64,000 nucleotides of DNA from Carboxylicivirga linearis (GCF_018271995.1 NZ_JAGUCO010000024.1:1-64000); one strand, 5' to 3'; shown: positions 1-8,897, counted from the stretch's first letter. Program-made: numbers and translations. Notes: generated by a model from the letters alone, not told the origin.

Positions 1-2
1 AA

Positions 3-80
3 GTGTATATTGACGAAAGAATAGCGGGCTATTTTGAGTCGATTGCACGAAGAAAATTGCTGTTTGTAAGTGGAAATTAG
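3..80 (+). CDS. C-terminal tail of a protein cut by the window edge
   Basis: A reading frame is open from the left edge to a TAG at 78-80 and would encode the last 25 residues of a protein, ending in LLFVSGN. Nothing in it identifies a family. It is supported only by the absence of an earlier stop and by the gene-free, terminator-bearing sequence after it. Confidence 0.35.
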   Translation: MYIDERIAGYFESIARRKLLFVSGN

Positions 81-248
81 CAAGCTTTGAATAAAGAACT
101 GATTAACTGCTTCAAATTTTATCGCAATAGTTCACTATTACTCTAAAATTATTCATTGTAAATCAGTTTTTTATTTCAATCTGAGTTTTAAAATTTAAAT
201 CGAACTCAGGTTATTAGCTTCTAATGTTGTAATTCAAAAAAATAAAAA

Positions 249-271
249 GGAGTGCTTCCTGGAAACACTCC
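249..271 (-). terminator. Second hairpin downstream of the small lipoprotein gene
   Basis: GGAGTG at 249-254 pairs with CACTCC at 266-271. On the - strand the hairpin is followed by a T-rich run. It lies beyond the stronger hairpin at 349-397 and may be a back-up terminator. Apart from these two hairpins I see nothing in 81-421. Confidence 0.5.
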
Positions 272-348
272 TCTTTCATTAAAACTAAGAAACCAATTAT
301 TCTTGAACAATAAGCAGTATCTGCTTGCTGTAATATCTTTTTTTACAA

Positions 349-397
349 AAAACCGGAAATGTATACCTACTAGCTAAAAGTATACATTCCCGGTTTT
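349..397 (-). terminator. Strong intrinsic terminator of the small lipoprotein gene
   Basis: An 18-bp stem with one mismatch (349-366 against 380-397, core AAAACCGG / CCGGTTTT) sits 25 bases past the stop codon of the lipoprotein gene. Read on the - strand it is followed by six Ts. Confidence 0.8.
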
Positions 398-421
398 ATA
401 TTTTCAGTTCCTAAACTAAAA

Positions 422-604
422 TTAGTTTTGTGGCACTTTGTCAAAATCTGGAGCAATTGGCAAATCCACCTCAGGTGCCATTGGAAGTTGTACATCTGCA
501 TCATCAGATGGAGTGTAGTTATCGCTGTCGCTTGAACAAGAAGCGAATCCTAATCCGGCTACAAAAGCCATTGCTACGAAAATGTTTTTAAAATTTACTT
601 TCAT
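422..604 (-). CDS. Small exported lipoprotein, 60 aa, unknown function
   Basis: The 60-residue product has a lysine-bearing N-terminus, a hydrophobic stretch (residues about 8-20) and a lipobox-like FASC at 20-23, followed by an acidic serine-rich linker. This is the pattern of a Bacteroidota outer-membrane or surface lipoprotein processed by signal peptidase II. The mature part is only about 38 residues, contains a repeated LPxAP motif and has no recognisable domain. It is monocistronic, with a terminator at 349-397. Upstream it carries the cleanest copy of the 21-bp direct-repeat operator (682-723) and a -7 element at 653-660, so it is probably a highly regulated member of the AraC-linked group in this region. 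The function is unknown. Confidence 0.75.
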   Translation of the reverse strand: MKVNFKNIFVAMAFVAGLGFASCSSDSDNYTPSDDADVQLPMAPEVDLPIAPDFDKVPQN

Positions 605-652
605 GATTACTTGTTTTAATTGTTATAAAATTGCTTTGTTTTAATTTCATTA

Positions 653-723
653 CAAAGATGAGGCTCTGAGCCCGTTATTTCTTACCCAAAATGGTCAAGC
701 GTTTATCCAAAACAGTCAAGATG
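653..723 (-). promoter_or_regulatory. AraC-type promoter: two 21-bp half-sites plus -7 element
   Basis: Half-sites at 682-702 and 703-723 are near-perfect direct repeats (ACCCAAAATGGTCAAG and ATCCAAAACAGTCAAG). A 21-base spacer leads to CATCTTTG on the - strand (660-653), a match to the Bacteroidota -7 box TAnnTTTG. The start codon at 604 lies about 45 bases downstream. There is no separate -33 TTTG box, which suggests that the promoter depends on an activator. This is the type example of 13 such promoters in the window. Confidence 0.8.
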
Positions 724-773
724 ATTACATTGAATTAAAAGCAATTACACTTTAATTTCGGTCTAACCGTACT

Positions 774-1634
774 TTAGTGTCTGTCTGGTTTATCGTTTTC
801 CCATTTCCCATCAAATAGTACTTTTTTATCTTTATCCAACAGTACACCTTTTCCGTGGCGCAAATCGTTACGCCAATCGCCAATGTATTGTTCTCCACTT
901 TTAAATTGATAAATTCCAAAACCATTCCTTAAGTCATTACTGTATTCGCCCTCATAAACATCACCATTTTGCCACGAGTACTTTCCTTGCCCATTGCGCA
1001 AACTGTTTTTCCAGTTGCCCTCATAAAATCCTTTATTATCAAAAATGGCATATCCAAAACCATGTGCCTTGCCACTCTTTACTTCACCCAAATATTTAAT
1101 ACTTACTCCCTGACCACAATAAATAGTTAAGGTGTCGGTAATATGAATAGAGCTGATACTATCGTTTAATTCATTTACACGCAGCTCAATGTTACTATTA
1201 CAAATCAGTACAGAATCAAACTCGGTTTGTAATACATAAAGGGTAGTTTTTACCTTTTCCAGGCTATCGTTTAGCTCATCTTTGTTTTTATACAATTGGC
1301 GGATAACCTTTCCTCTTTCGCGAATTTTGTTTGATAGCAAACTATTATTCTGATGAGTTTTATTTCGCTCTTCAAAAATAGAATTAGCATGATGGGTATA
1401 AGCTTCATTATTATTGATCTGATCAAGGATAGCAAACTGCTCCAAGGCCAATTCCAGCTCATCGTTGTTTAATAATGAATCGGCTTTTGATTTTATCTTA
1501 TAATAATCAAGCTCTGCTGCTATATCATTTATAAATGTGTTCCTTTCGTTCAGTTCATTTTTGCTTTTAGCAAGCATGGCAACCAAAATAAGCATGGCTA
1601 ATAGCAATACCGATATTATATATTTTTTATTCAT
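774..1634 (-). CDS. Membrane-anchored coiled-coil protein with C-terminal MORN repeats
   Basis: The 286-residue product has an N-terminal hydrophobic segment (about residues 5-22) that could be a signal anchor. A long charged helical region follows (about 25-165, including a hydrophilic coiled coil). The C-terminus (about 180-280) holds four or five MORN repeats, recognisable from recurring YEGxWxNxxRNGxGxY patterns such as FYEGNWKNSLRNGQG. MORN repeats usually mediate membrane-lipid or protein contact; the role here is unknown. The start lies 64 bases after the DUF2490 gene and no operator copy precedes it, so the two genes are probably co-transcribed from the promoter at 2545-2615. Confidence 0.85.
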   Translation of the reverse strand: MNKKYIISVLLLAMLILVAMLAKSKNELNERNTFINDIAAELDYYKIKSKADSLLNNDELELALEQFAILDQINNNEAYTHHANSIFEERNKTHQNNSLLSNKIRERGKVIRQLYKNKDELNDSLEKVKTTLYVLQTEFDSVLICNSNIELRVNELNDSISSIHITDTLTIYCGQGVSIKYLGEVKSGKAHGFGYAIFDNKGFYEGNWKNSLRNGQGKYSWQNGDVYEGEYSNDLRNGFGIYQFKSGEQYIGDWRNDLRHGKGVLLDKDKKVLFDGKWENDKPDRH

Positions 1635-1698
1635 ATCTATTCGTTCATTCGGTTATCAAATTTCTTAAATAGCTTATTGACAATACTGAGGTTTGTAA

Positions 1699-2508
1699 TT
1701 AGTATCCTAAATTAATGCCAGGTAAACGCTTCTCTAACTTGCGGAAGTCGAGACCGATTAATACATTAAAACGTAATATATGGGTTGTTTTATAAGAGGC
1801 TCCATCACTTTTCTGTCCTAAAGTCCACATATGACCGGCAAAAAAAGTAATGTTATTATTAAGCACATAACCAAACCCATTATAGGTTCTGAAATCCTCC
1901 ATTGGATTGGCAACAATAGATTTTCCGGAGTGCATAAAAATTTCGGCACTGGGCGAAAAGTATAAGGTCTTTTCTTTAATAGTTGGTGAATTAATGGGGA
2001 TATATGCAAAAAACTTATAACGGTATCGGTTAGTATAATCGTATTCGGCTCCTACATCATTGTTTCTTTTCCAGCGGTGCTCAAACCTGAACTGATGATA
2101 AAGATTAAACCTTCCCAGATCGGTTGTTTTAAATAACCACTGATGCCATATACGAGGTTCTAATGTAATTTTTTCATACTGATCATTTCCCGGATCGGGA
2201 GTATAATTAACGATTAAGGCAGGACCAATAACAGCTTCAAAATTTTTACTGAAAAAGAAATTGATACCGGCACGATTATAAATTTGTCTGTCCCGGCCAA
2301 TAAATGAAGTTACATTATCGGCTGCATTACGCACCCTGTAGTGATGTTCGGCATAATACCCGATTTTATCGCTTAAACGGGCTTTCAGGTATAATCCGTT
2401 CCATATACCGGTTTCTTCCAGGCTGGCAGTACTGCTACCAGCATCATTAAACTGTGCCTTACTAATAGTACTTGCAAACAGCAAGATAATTGCAATTTTA
2501 TATTTCAT
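1699..2508 (-). CDS. DUF2490 outer-membrane beta-barrel protein
   Basis: I start this gene at the ATG at 2508, which gives 269 residues beginning MKYKIAIILLF with a classical signal peptide ending near SKAQ. A longer in-frame reading would begin at 2565, but that falls among the -7 and spacer bases of the promoter. The body has alternating aromatic/hydrophobic strands and the DUF2490 signature region (WNGLYLKARLSDKIGYYAEH, then RxxYNRAG, then FEHRWKR). DUF2490 proteins are predicted outer-membrane barrels of unknown substrate. It is the first gene of a probable two-gene operon with the MORN protein and is preceded by a 21-bp double operator. Confidence 0.85.
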   Translation of the reverse strand: MKYKIAIILLFASTISKAQFNDAGSSTASLEETGIWNGLYLKARLSDKIGYYAEHHYRVRNAADNVTSFIGRDRQIYNRAGINFFFSKNFEAVIGPALIVNYTPDPGNDQYEKITLEPRIWHQWLFKTTDLGRFNLYHQFRFEHRWKRNNDVGAEYDYTNRYRYKFFAYIPINSPTIKEKTLYFSPSAEIFMHSGKSIVANPMEDFRTYNGFGYVLNNNITFFAGHMWTLGQKSDGASYKTTHILRFNVLIGLDFRKLEKRLPGINLGY

Positions 2509-2544
2509 TGAAATGATGATTAGTTGAGATAAAAATTGAGCTAA

Positions 2545-2615
2545 CAAAGGAAGACAGATCCCCAAGGAGGTACTTATCCAAAATAATCATTCATAAACCC
2601 AATCAGGTCATTAAA
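2545..2615 (-). promoter_or_regulatory. AraC-type promoter of the DUF2490/MORN operon
   Basis: Half-sites lie at 2574-2594 (TATCCAAAATAATCATTC) and 2595-2615 (ACCCAATCAGGTCATT), directly abutting. Exactly 21 bases separate them from TTCCTTTG on the - strand (2552-2545). It has the same geometry as the promoter at 653-723. Confidence 0.75.
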
Positions 2616-2996
2616 TAATTGAATGATTACTTAACATTATTTAAAGCCATAGAAAAGTAAGTGCAAAAGAATTGATGAACATAGCGATAAAAATGTAAGA
2701 TAATGCTGCTTTTTAGTATAATAGCTGCTTAATTAACAACAATGCAACGATAGTGCTAAGTACTCTGATTCTTCTTTACTTTGTGAACTCTTGTATACAA
2801 ATACCAACCAGAAGATCCGATCATTTTTTATTATTTATCGCGCCCCTAACAATAAGGTCCACGGCTGCCTTTGGCATCTGGTTATTATGAAATCATTCAA
2901 TTTACAACCGTCTTTTGCATTAATTACAATTGATACCAACTACAGCAATCAAGTAAACACCATGGCATCAAAACAATAACACATCAATATGCTATT
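2616..2996. other. Gene-free stretch
   Basis: No convincing gene, RNA or repeat is visible in this 381-bp AT-rich stretch. A 62-codon open frame at 2791-2979 has no signal, motif or upstream element to support it. Confidence 0.5.
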
Positions 2997-3830
2997 CTAC
3001 AATTTACTAATCTGTATCAGATCCACTGAAAATTGCAAGTAGCTTTTTTGTGCAAGCGGATTCAATATAGCAGCTACTTTTACCGGCAATTTGGTATTCT
3101 CGTTCACCTTTACTTTTCGGGTAAAAGCAAAACCTATGTCATTAAACCCGGGTTTAGCACCATAAAAATGCCCTGCTGTTGGATCGCTTAAACTGAAAGA
3201 TCCACCCACATGGGCTTTTACTTTATTGTCGCCCCAGTACCAGCCATATTCCAAAGCCAGGTATTGTGTATAACGCTGATCGCCACGACGAGTGATGGCA
3301 TTTCCGTTTTCGTCCTGACCAATGGTTTCAATCACATTATCGCGACCAAAAACCAAGGTGGACGATTTCAGGTTCCAATGCCCCTTTTTATCTAACTGTA
3401 CATTTACAATCAAATCGAGCAAACCGCGTGTAGTTTGTTTGTTAAAGTCGAACAATCCGCTTGGCGTTGGTATATCGGTAATACCTTGTGTAAAGTTGTA
3501 ATAATATTCGAGGTGAGCATTCCAACGCGGCTGGCGATACACCACAATAAAATCGGTTTCCTGATAAACACCGTTTAAACCAACACCACCGTACATGGCA
3601 AAAATCCAGTCCTTCCAGATTACACCGGCCTGTGTAGCCATAGCCGGAGAAGCAGAAGGTAACAATCCACGAAAGACATTTTGCGATTTAAGAGCCAAAC
3701 TCATATCCCAATCGGCTTTCGAGGCTTCTTTGGTATATAAACTATCAGCTACTACTTTATTTTCGTTTTGGGCATTTACAACATTTATAAACGCTGCAAA
3801 GCCCAGTAATAGAGTTACTATTTTTTTCAT
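2997..3830 (-). CDS. Exported outer-membrane barrel, Gcw_chp/TorF-like
   Basis: The 277-residue protein starts with a clean signal peptide (MKKIVTLLLGFAAFINVVNAQ). The rest has the look of an outer-membrane barrel: amphipathic strands rich in Tyr, Trp and Phe, and a C-terminal strand ending with hydrophobic and charged residues (VDLIQISKL). The segment LALKSQNVFRGLLPSASPAM resembles the opening of Gcw_chp/TorF-type proteins (a strand followed by FRG). The substrate is unknown. It is monocistronic and has its own 21-bp double operator with a perfect TAATTTTG -7 element, which places it in the AraC-linked group. Confidence 0.75.
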   Translation of the reverse strand: MKKIVTLLLGFAAFINVVNAQNENKVVADSLYTKEASKADWDMSLALKSQNVFRGLLPSASPAMATQAGVIWKDWIFAMYGGVGLNGVYQETDFIVVYRQPRWNAHLEYYYNFTQGITDIPTPSGLFDFNKQTTRGLLDLIVNVQLDKKGHWNLKSSTLVFGRDNVIETIGQDENGNAITRRGDQRYTQYLALEYGWYWGDNKVKAHVGGSFSLSDPTAGHFYGAKPGFNDIGFAFTRKVKVNENTKLPVKVAAILNPLAQKSYLQFSVDLIQISKL

Positions 3831-3891
3831 TTTGCTTTATCTTAAATTTCGAGCATCAATTACAGTAAAACCTACCATTGATTACGTGCAG

Positions 3892-3962
3892 CAAAATTAG
3901 TTTTGAACCGGTTCCGGCACTTTACCATTTTCTTCAAACACATACCCGATGTAGTCAAACTT
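3892..3962 (-). promoter_or_regulatory. AraC-type promoter of the 277-aa barrel gene
   Basis: Half-sites lie at 3921-3941 (TTTACCATTTTCTTCAAAC) and 3942-3962 (ATACCCGATGTAGTCAAAC). The 21-base spacer ends at a perfect TAATTTTG -7 element on the - strand (3899-3892). The leader to the ATG is about 60 bases. Confidence 0.8.
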
Positions 3963-4584
3963 TATGACTATTAGGTATGCATAAAGGTCAATTCAGTTTT
4001 TTTTGAATATCGCAGGTTGTAGGTAACCATGCAACAACAATAATTATTCATATAGTTGAACAAAATTAAGCCAGGTATTTTCGCTTATACTTTTTGTATT
4101 ACTAAGCACTTGTAATTGATCGTTTATATTATCTATTATTACTTACCATCTTGAATAACATAATAAAGGCTAAACGATATGCAATCCCACCGCGATTGTT
4201 AGTGATAAGTCAGGTATATTGATTCTATAAATAGTCAAGCAACCTCAGCAAGGTTGAATATAAATTTAGCCGGTTATTAATAAGTTTTTATGTCAATATT
4301 TTTTTGAGATTCTCAAACTCTACTACCTCCTTTTACACATTCATCTCTAACCCTTTATTGATGGCGCATTTCATAATTTATTTTAGTCACTTTCAGCATA
4401 ACGTTTAATGAATAACATTAACCATAATTTTCTATTATTATCACATTAATGCTTTTAATTTGACCATAAATTAACTACTTTAAATGTGTTTTTTAATACA
4501 TAAAAGTTGCAGACTAAGTATTGATTAAAAATTTTAACAGAAGAGGAAAATGTAAATCATCAAAATAAATTTCATTCAAAAAAA
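3963..4584. other. Gene-free AT-rich stretch
   Basis: I see no gene here. The sequence is AT-rich with scattered homopolymer runs and stops in all frames. It separates the barrel promoter from the phased 21-bp repeat array at 4585-4731. Confidence 0.5.
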
Positions 4585-4731
4585 GCCTGTGAAAAATGAT
4601 TTATCATCACAAAATAATCGTTTATAGTCACTCACTTTTTATTCCGGGTCACAAAAAAATCATTCCCGGTCAGTGAAAAATGATTTCGGGTCAGTAAAAA
4701 ATGGCTTAAGGTCAATGAAAAATGAAAAGTT
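4585..4731. repeat. Array of seven degenerate, exactly phased 21-bp units
   Basis: Units start at 4585, 4606, 4627, 4648, 4669, 4690 and 4711. Five begin with GTCA and one with ATCA at exact 21-base intervals. The best-conserved inner part is GTCAGTGAAAAATGATTT (4669), echoed at 4690 and 4711, and at 4585 from base five onward. The units at 4606 and 4648 share TCACAAAANAATC. Each unit of this type contains stops on the + strand. The - strand frame through the last units encodes a repeated SFFTDPK heptapeptide, probably by chance of the 21-base period. Period and GTCA core match the 21-bp operators elsewhere in the window, but the YCC part of that consensus is not consistently present. Confidence 0.75.
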
Positions 4732-4903
4732 GATGACCTTGAACGAAAATTTTAGGGATTTTATCAAAAGAGAGTGACCAGAAATGAAATTTTTCAACCA
4801 GGCATTATAAAATTCAGCCAAAAGGCAAAAGAAATAATCCATAGCAATAAAAATTCCATAAATAAATAAAAAATAATCGCCCTTAATCAATCAAACTAAT
4901 ACC

Positions 4904-5551
4904 ATGAATAAAAAAATCAATGAATTAATTAAAAAATCTGGAATTGCAATCGAAAATGGCACTAATCAACCAGAAATTGCAGACGCCTTGCTTCCCTATG
5001 GTTATACGCCTGAAAGAATGACCGAGGGTAAAGGACATTTAGATGAAGCATCGCGATTGAACAGCAAACAAATACAAGAGGATGCTCAGCAGCAGGCGGC
5101 CACCAAAGAGTTAAACCTGGCCATTGAGGAGGCCAATAAAGAGTATATACCTCTTTTAAAAATAGCGCGTATCGCCTTTAAAAATGATTCGAACCGATGG
5201 GTACAGTTTCAATTGTCGGGAGCAAGAGAAACCAATCAGGCCGATTGGCTGACGCAAACCAATGTGTTTTATAACAATTTACTGGTGGATGAAGATGCAC
5301 AGGCAAAAATGGCCTTATTTGGTCAAACCAAAGAAAAGCTTGAGGCAGGGTTTGAACTGGTTAAAAAGGTTGAACAAAAACTGGCCTTACGCAAAAAAGA
5401 AATGGGGGATGCCCAGAGTGCCACCAACGCACGTAACAAGGCTGCTGACTTATTGCAGAACTGGTATGAAGATTATATTGAGATAAGCCGGCTGGCATTG
5501 GCCGAACAGCCACAATACCTTGAAATGTTAGGTATTGTTGAGCCATCGTAA
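4904..5551 (+). CDS. Helical 215-aa protein of unknown function
   Basis: The 215-residue protein has no signal peptide or membrane segment and is almost wholly alpha-helical by composition, with heptad-like stretches between residues about 50 and 180. The N-terminus (NKKINELIKKSGIAIENGTNQPEIADALLPYGYTPERM) resembles a short helical pair. I do not recognise a family. It is the only + strand gene in the first 10 kb of the cluster that is not a regulator, and it has no copy of the 21-bp double operator in the usual position. The phased array at 4585-4731 lies about 170 bases upstream. A perfect hairpin terminator follows at 5567-5617. Confidence 0.8.
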   Translation: MNKKINELIKKSGIAIENGTNQPEIADALLPYGYTPERMTEGKGHLDEASRLNSKQIQEDAQQQAATKELNLAIEEANKEYIPLLKIARIAFKNDSNRWVQFQLSGARETNQADWLTQTNVFYNNLLVDEDAQAKMALFGQTKEKLEAGFELVKKVEQKLALRKKEMGDAQSATNARNKAADLLQNWYEDYIEISRLALAEQPQYLEMLGIVEPS

Positions 5552-5566
5552 GATAAAGACAAAATA

Positions 5567-5617
5567 AAAACACACCCCTTGTTTCGAAACGGGCGATCGA
5601 TACAAGGGGTGTGTTTT
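5567..5617. terminator. Bidirectional intrinsic terminator
   Basis: A perfect 16-bp stem (AAAACACACCCCTTGT at 5567-5582 against 5602-5617) lies between the convergent helical-protein and serine-hydrolase genes. The stem has A and T flanks that can serve both strands. Confidence 0.85.
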
Positions 5618-5679
5618 ATATTTATAACTATGGCTATATTATTATGCCATATAGTTTAGTTATTTAAGAAGTAAGTTTT

Positions 5680-6999
5680 TTACTTATCAAACAATCCGGA
5701 TTTAACGATAGGGCGAAGGTACTTTTGTATACGATGTGTTGGCTCTGTTGAGAAAAAGGCAATAACCAAATCGCGATCGGGTGATACATACATACCCTGA
5801 GCATTTAAACCTGATTTAAAGAAATCGCCGTCTTCAAAAATGGCATCCCATTGACGTGCGGCTGTTCGAATGGAAGTATCGCCCAGGCGATCCATAAATC
5901 GCTGACCCGAACCAGCACTTCCATCCATATAAAATTCTTGCGTACGAGGTGAGTTTGATATACGGTCAATAATTGCAGGCGTAACTATGCGCTCTGTTGA
6001 TATGGTACTCCAGCTTGGGGTATAAAGTGTACCTACACGAGCCAAATCTCTAAGGTTTGAGGATGCCGGACCATGAACAATGGCAACACCATCGGGTGAA
6101 AGGTGCATTTGTAAAGGACCCTCAACACCCATTTTTGACCATACTCGCTGGTTAAAGAAATCAGACCAGCTTTGGCCACTAACTGCTTCAACCAAAAACA
6201 CCAGCGATTGAGTAACAGCCGATGAGTAAGCATAGTATTTTCCTGGCTCATCTACCTTTTTAGCATCCAGCATAACATCCAGCATATATTCTACTTTGCC
6301 ATCTGTTGCTTCACCTAACTCGGCTCTGAACATACGCGAGGTAACCGAAGCAGGATCGGCAAACTGAGTTGCATTATCCAATGCATCTAAACCGGCCGAC
6401 ATATCAAGAGCATCCATAACTTTTACATCTTCCCAGGCCGAACCCTTAAACTCAGGCACATAATTACCCAATGGTAAATTTTCATCAATAAGCCCATCCT
6501 CAATTAGCAAATCTACTGCCAACGAAGCCAGTACTTTTGTTGTAGAGGCCCAAAAATGAGGATCTAGTTCGTGCATTCCGGGATAAGACTCATAAGCTAT
6601 TTGTCCTTTATGAATTACAACAAAACCCTGAGCAAAACTTTGGGGGTGTGTCAGGTATTCATCCAACGATAAAGTACCCAAATCAGTTTCTACTTCAATG
6701 GCCCCAATCTCGGGCTGTAATGTTTGCTGATATTCCATAATGGGCTGACGACGCAACAGAATAGCTGTTTTATTGGTTTGCGATGCATGAGCATGAAACC
6801 ATAAAGCAGCCGGTTCGCCTAAGGTAAGTTCTGCAACACTAAAGTTACGAATGTAATTTAAGTTTTCTTCTGCTGACCATCCATCTAACGCTTTTTGAAC
6901 GGGTGCAGGCCCCTTTCTTTCTTGTGCCATACTGTTTGATGATATTACAATCATCATTGCCGCAGCAAATAATGTTTTGATGATATTTAATCGTTTCAT
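5680..6999 (-). CDS. Exported serine hydrolase, beta-lactamase/NylB-like fold (paralog 1)
   Basis: The 439-residue precursor has a signal peptide ending near SMAQ. It carries the SxxK motif of the beta-lactamase/penicillin-binding-protein fold at S152-T-T-K155, within FWASTTKVLASL. The usual second motif Y-x-N is replaced by Y258-S-S, followed by a Thr-Gln pair, as in the two paralogs at 11751 and 21144. That pattern recalls 6-aminohexanoate-dimer hydrolase and esterase members rather than true beta-lactamases. Predicted role: a periplasmic or surface hydrolase of an amide or ester; the substrate is unknown. It is the most divergent of the three paralogs. It is monocistronic, with its own double operator at 7057-7098. 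Confidence 0.85.
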   Translation of the reverse strand: MKRLNIIKTLFAAAMMIVISSNSMAQERKGPAPVQKALDGWSAEENLNYIRNFSVAELTLGEPAALWFHAHASQTNKTAILLRRQPIMEYQQTLQPEIGAIEVETDLGTLSLDEYLTHPQSFAQGFVVIHKGQIAYESYPGMHELDPHFWASTTKVLASLAVDLLIEDGLIDENLPLGNYVPEFKGSAWEDVKVMDALDMSAGLDALDNATQFADPASVTSRMFRAELGEATDGKVEYMLDVMLDAKKVDEPGKYYAYSSAVTQSLVFLVEAVSGQSWSDFFNQRVWSKMGVEGPLQMHLSPDGVAIVHGPASSNLRDLARVGTLYTPSWSTISTERIVTPAIIDRISNSPRTQEFYMDGSAGSGQRFMDRLGDTSIRTAARQWDAIFEDGDFFKSGLNAQGMYVSPDRDLVIAFFSTEPTHRIQKYLRPIVKSGLFDK

Positions 7000-7027
7000 A
7001 ACTATTTGTTTTAAATGATTACATTAG

Positions 7028-7098
7028 CAAAGATGAGAAAGAAGTAACACTATGATATACCCATATTAAGCAGAAGCTTACCCAAAATAATTTACCCC
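7028..7098 (-). promoter_or_regulatory. AraC-type promoter of serine hydrolase paralog 1
   Basis: Half-sites lie at 7057-7077 (ATACCCATATTAAGCAG) and 7078-7098 (TTACCCAAAATAATTTAC). The 21-base spacer leads to CATCTTTG on the - strand (7035-7028). The distal half-site is the only one that loses the CA at positions 15-16. Confidence 0.65.
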
Positions 7099-7120
7099 TT
7101 AGCCAGTTCTATAAAAATAA

Positions 7121-7154
7121 AAATCGGCTACCCTTAACAGAAGGATAGCCGTTT
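7121..7154 (-). terminator. Terminator of the amidohydrolase gene
   Basis: CGGCTACCCTT at 7125-7135 pairs with AAGGATAGCCG (one mismatch). It is followed on the - strand by a T-rich run. It lies 31 bases past the stop codon at 7185. Confidence 0.8.
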
Positions 7155-7184
7155 GACATAGATATACTATATCATGAAGCAACT

Positions 7185-8897
7185 TTATTCAACCTTATAA
7201 ACAACCTCACCGTTTAGCCAGGTAGATAATACTTTAATAGCTGATATCTTCTCTGGATTCACCTTTCTTGGATCTTTTTCCAGTATCACAAAGTCGGCCA
7301 GTTTACCTGCTTCAATAGAACCAATTTCGTGCTCTGACATACATTGCCATGCTGCTTCGCTGGTTAAGGCCCTAATGGCCGATTCTACAGAAACGCTTTC
7401 GTCTGGCGAAATCTTATAATCCGGCTCTTTAAATGTTCTGCGGTTTACTGCAATTTCAATCATCTCGAGCGGATCGGGATTAGTCACCATAAAATCAGAG
7501 TGAAGGGTGTAACTGATATTGTTACATTCGGCCGAATGAGCACGATCTAATAGTTGTACTTTTTCTTCGCCAAAAACCATATCGCGCAACCAAACGCCCC
7601 AATAATGCACATGCCCAATCAAGAAACTGGCTGAAATACCATATTTCTTCATCTTTTCAAATTGTTCATCATGTATGATAGATGCATGCTCAATTCGAAT
7701 GCGCAATGGAGCCACATCAATACCTTGCTCCATCAGGTTTTCAACCGCAGTAATAATATTATCAATAGCTGCATCTCCATTTCCGTGAATGGCTAGCTGC
7801 CAGCCCTCGTTACCTCTTTGTGTGGCAAATTTAGTTAAAGCCTCAACCGAAGTATATTCTTTTCCATAAGTTCCCTGATGCATACCACAGCAATAAGGTT
7901 CGCGTTGCAAACCGGTATATCCCTGGTTAGATCCATCGGCTACCAACTTAAATCCAACTAAGCGTACCATTTCGTTGCCATCGTTGGGCATAATACCTGC
8001 TTCAGTCCATTCATCGTTTTTAAGGTAAGAAGGGTAAGCACGAATACGAGCCGTTAAGTCTGGATTTTGGCCGATAGCCTGAAGCAATTGCCATTCAGCT
8101 GCACCTGAAGTAACACCTAAAGCCAATTCAGTGGTGGTGGTGATACCTTTTGAATTCCAGTCGCTGGTAAGAGCCAATAAGGCTTTAGCAGGATCTAAGG
8201 TCTGTGCTTCAGGCATAGTCATCCAAACTTGTAAAAAGCTGGCCATATTTTTCATCACCCCCGTTAATTCACCATTCTTATCTTTTACAAATTCTGCACC
8301 TTCAGGATTAGTAACGTCGTTGGTAATACCTGCTACTTCAAATGCCTTAGAGTTGGCATATGCCAGGTGACCTGAAGCATTGAGTACAAATATAGGATGC
8401 TCGGTAGATACTGCATCCAGTTCTTTTATGGTTAGTTCTTCGGGACCATCCTGAATAGATGGATCCCAGTTACGGGCCGCAATCCATTGACCAGATTCTT
8501 TCTCAGCAGCTATTTCTTTTAACCGAGCCAACACCTCATCTGTTGTTTTAAAACTGGACATTCCCACATACTCCATTAGATAATCTACCGAAGCACCAGC
8601 CACCACATGAGCATGTGGATCAATAAACCCTGGCAACATCACATTTCCTTGCAGGTCTATTGTTTCTGATTGCTTTCCATATTGTTTTTTAAGCGTACTT
8701 AAATTCCCTACAGCAACTATCTCCTTACCTTGCACTACAACAGCCTCTTCTTCCGAAAATTCAGCATCAACAGTAAGAATGGTTCCTCCATGAAATAATT
8801 TATATTCCTTTGTTTTTTCAGTTGTACAAGTACCCAAAACTAATATGGGAATGAGTGCTATTATAATTGCTTTCAATACTATCTTATATCGCATCAT
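7185..8897 (-). CDS. Lipoprotein amidohydrolase, YtcJ/amidohydrolase_3 family
   Basis: The 570-residue protein belongs to the metal-dependent amidohydrolase superfamily (COG1574, YtcJ-like). Visible metal and active-site motifs are GFIDPHAHV (first HxH), AIHGNGDAAID, RIRIEHAS and LHSDFMVTNPDP, in the family's order, followed by the C-terminal composite-domain signature GKLADFVILEKDP. The N-terminus is a lipoprotein signal with LGTC at the cleavage site, so the enzyme is probably tethered in the periplasm or at the outer membrane. The substrate is unknown; relatives hydrolyse C-N bonds such as N-formyl or N-acyl groups. It lies 96 bases after the BamA-like gene, has no operator of its own and is probably the second gene of that operon. 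Confidence 0.9.
   Translation of the reverse strand: MMRYKIVLKAIIIALIPILVLGTCTTEKTKEYKLFHGGTILTVDAEFSEEEAVVVQGKEIVAVGNLSTLKKQYGKQSETIDLQGNVMLPGFIDPHAHVVAGASVDYLMEYVGMSSFKTTDEVLARLKEIAAEKESGQWIAARNWDPSIQDGPEELTIKELDAVSTEHPIFVLNASGHLAYANSKAFEVAGITNDVTNPEGAEFVKDKNGELTGVMKNMASFLQVWMTMPEAQTLDPAKALLALTSDWNSKGITTTTELALGVTSGAAEWQLLQAIGQNPDLTARIRAYPSYLKNDEWTEAGIMPNDGNEMVRLVGFKLVADGSNQGYTGLQREPYCCGMHQGTYGKEYTSVEALTKFATQRGNEGWQLAIHGNGDAAIDNIITAVENLMEQGIDVAPLRIRIEHASIIHDEQFEKMKKYGISASFLIGHVHYWGVWLRDMVFGEEKVQLLDRAHSAECNNISYTLHSDFMVTNPDPLEMIEIAVNRRTFKEPDYKISPDESVSVESAIRALTSEAAWQCMSEHEIGSIEAGKLADFVILEKDPRKVNPEKISAIKVLSTWLNGEVVYKVE

Noticed and set aside
2791-2979. A 62-codon + strand frame
   Set aside because: It has no motif, signal peptide or promoter, and its composition matches the surrounding gene-free DNA.
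4585-4731. A possible CRISPR array
   Set aside because: The units abut with no unique spacers, the 21-base period is too short, and no cas gene is in the window.
4660-4890. A 76-codon - strand frame with a repeated SFFTDPK heptapeptide
   Set aside because: The peptide repeat follows from the 21-base period of the DNA array, the rest is low-complexity and Phe-rich, and there is no supporting start or promoter.
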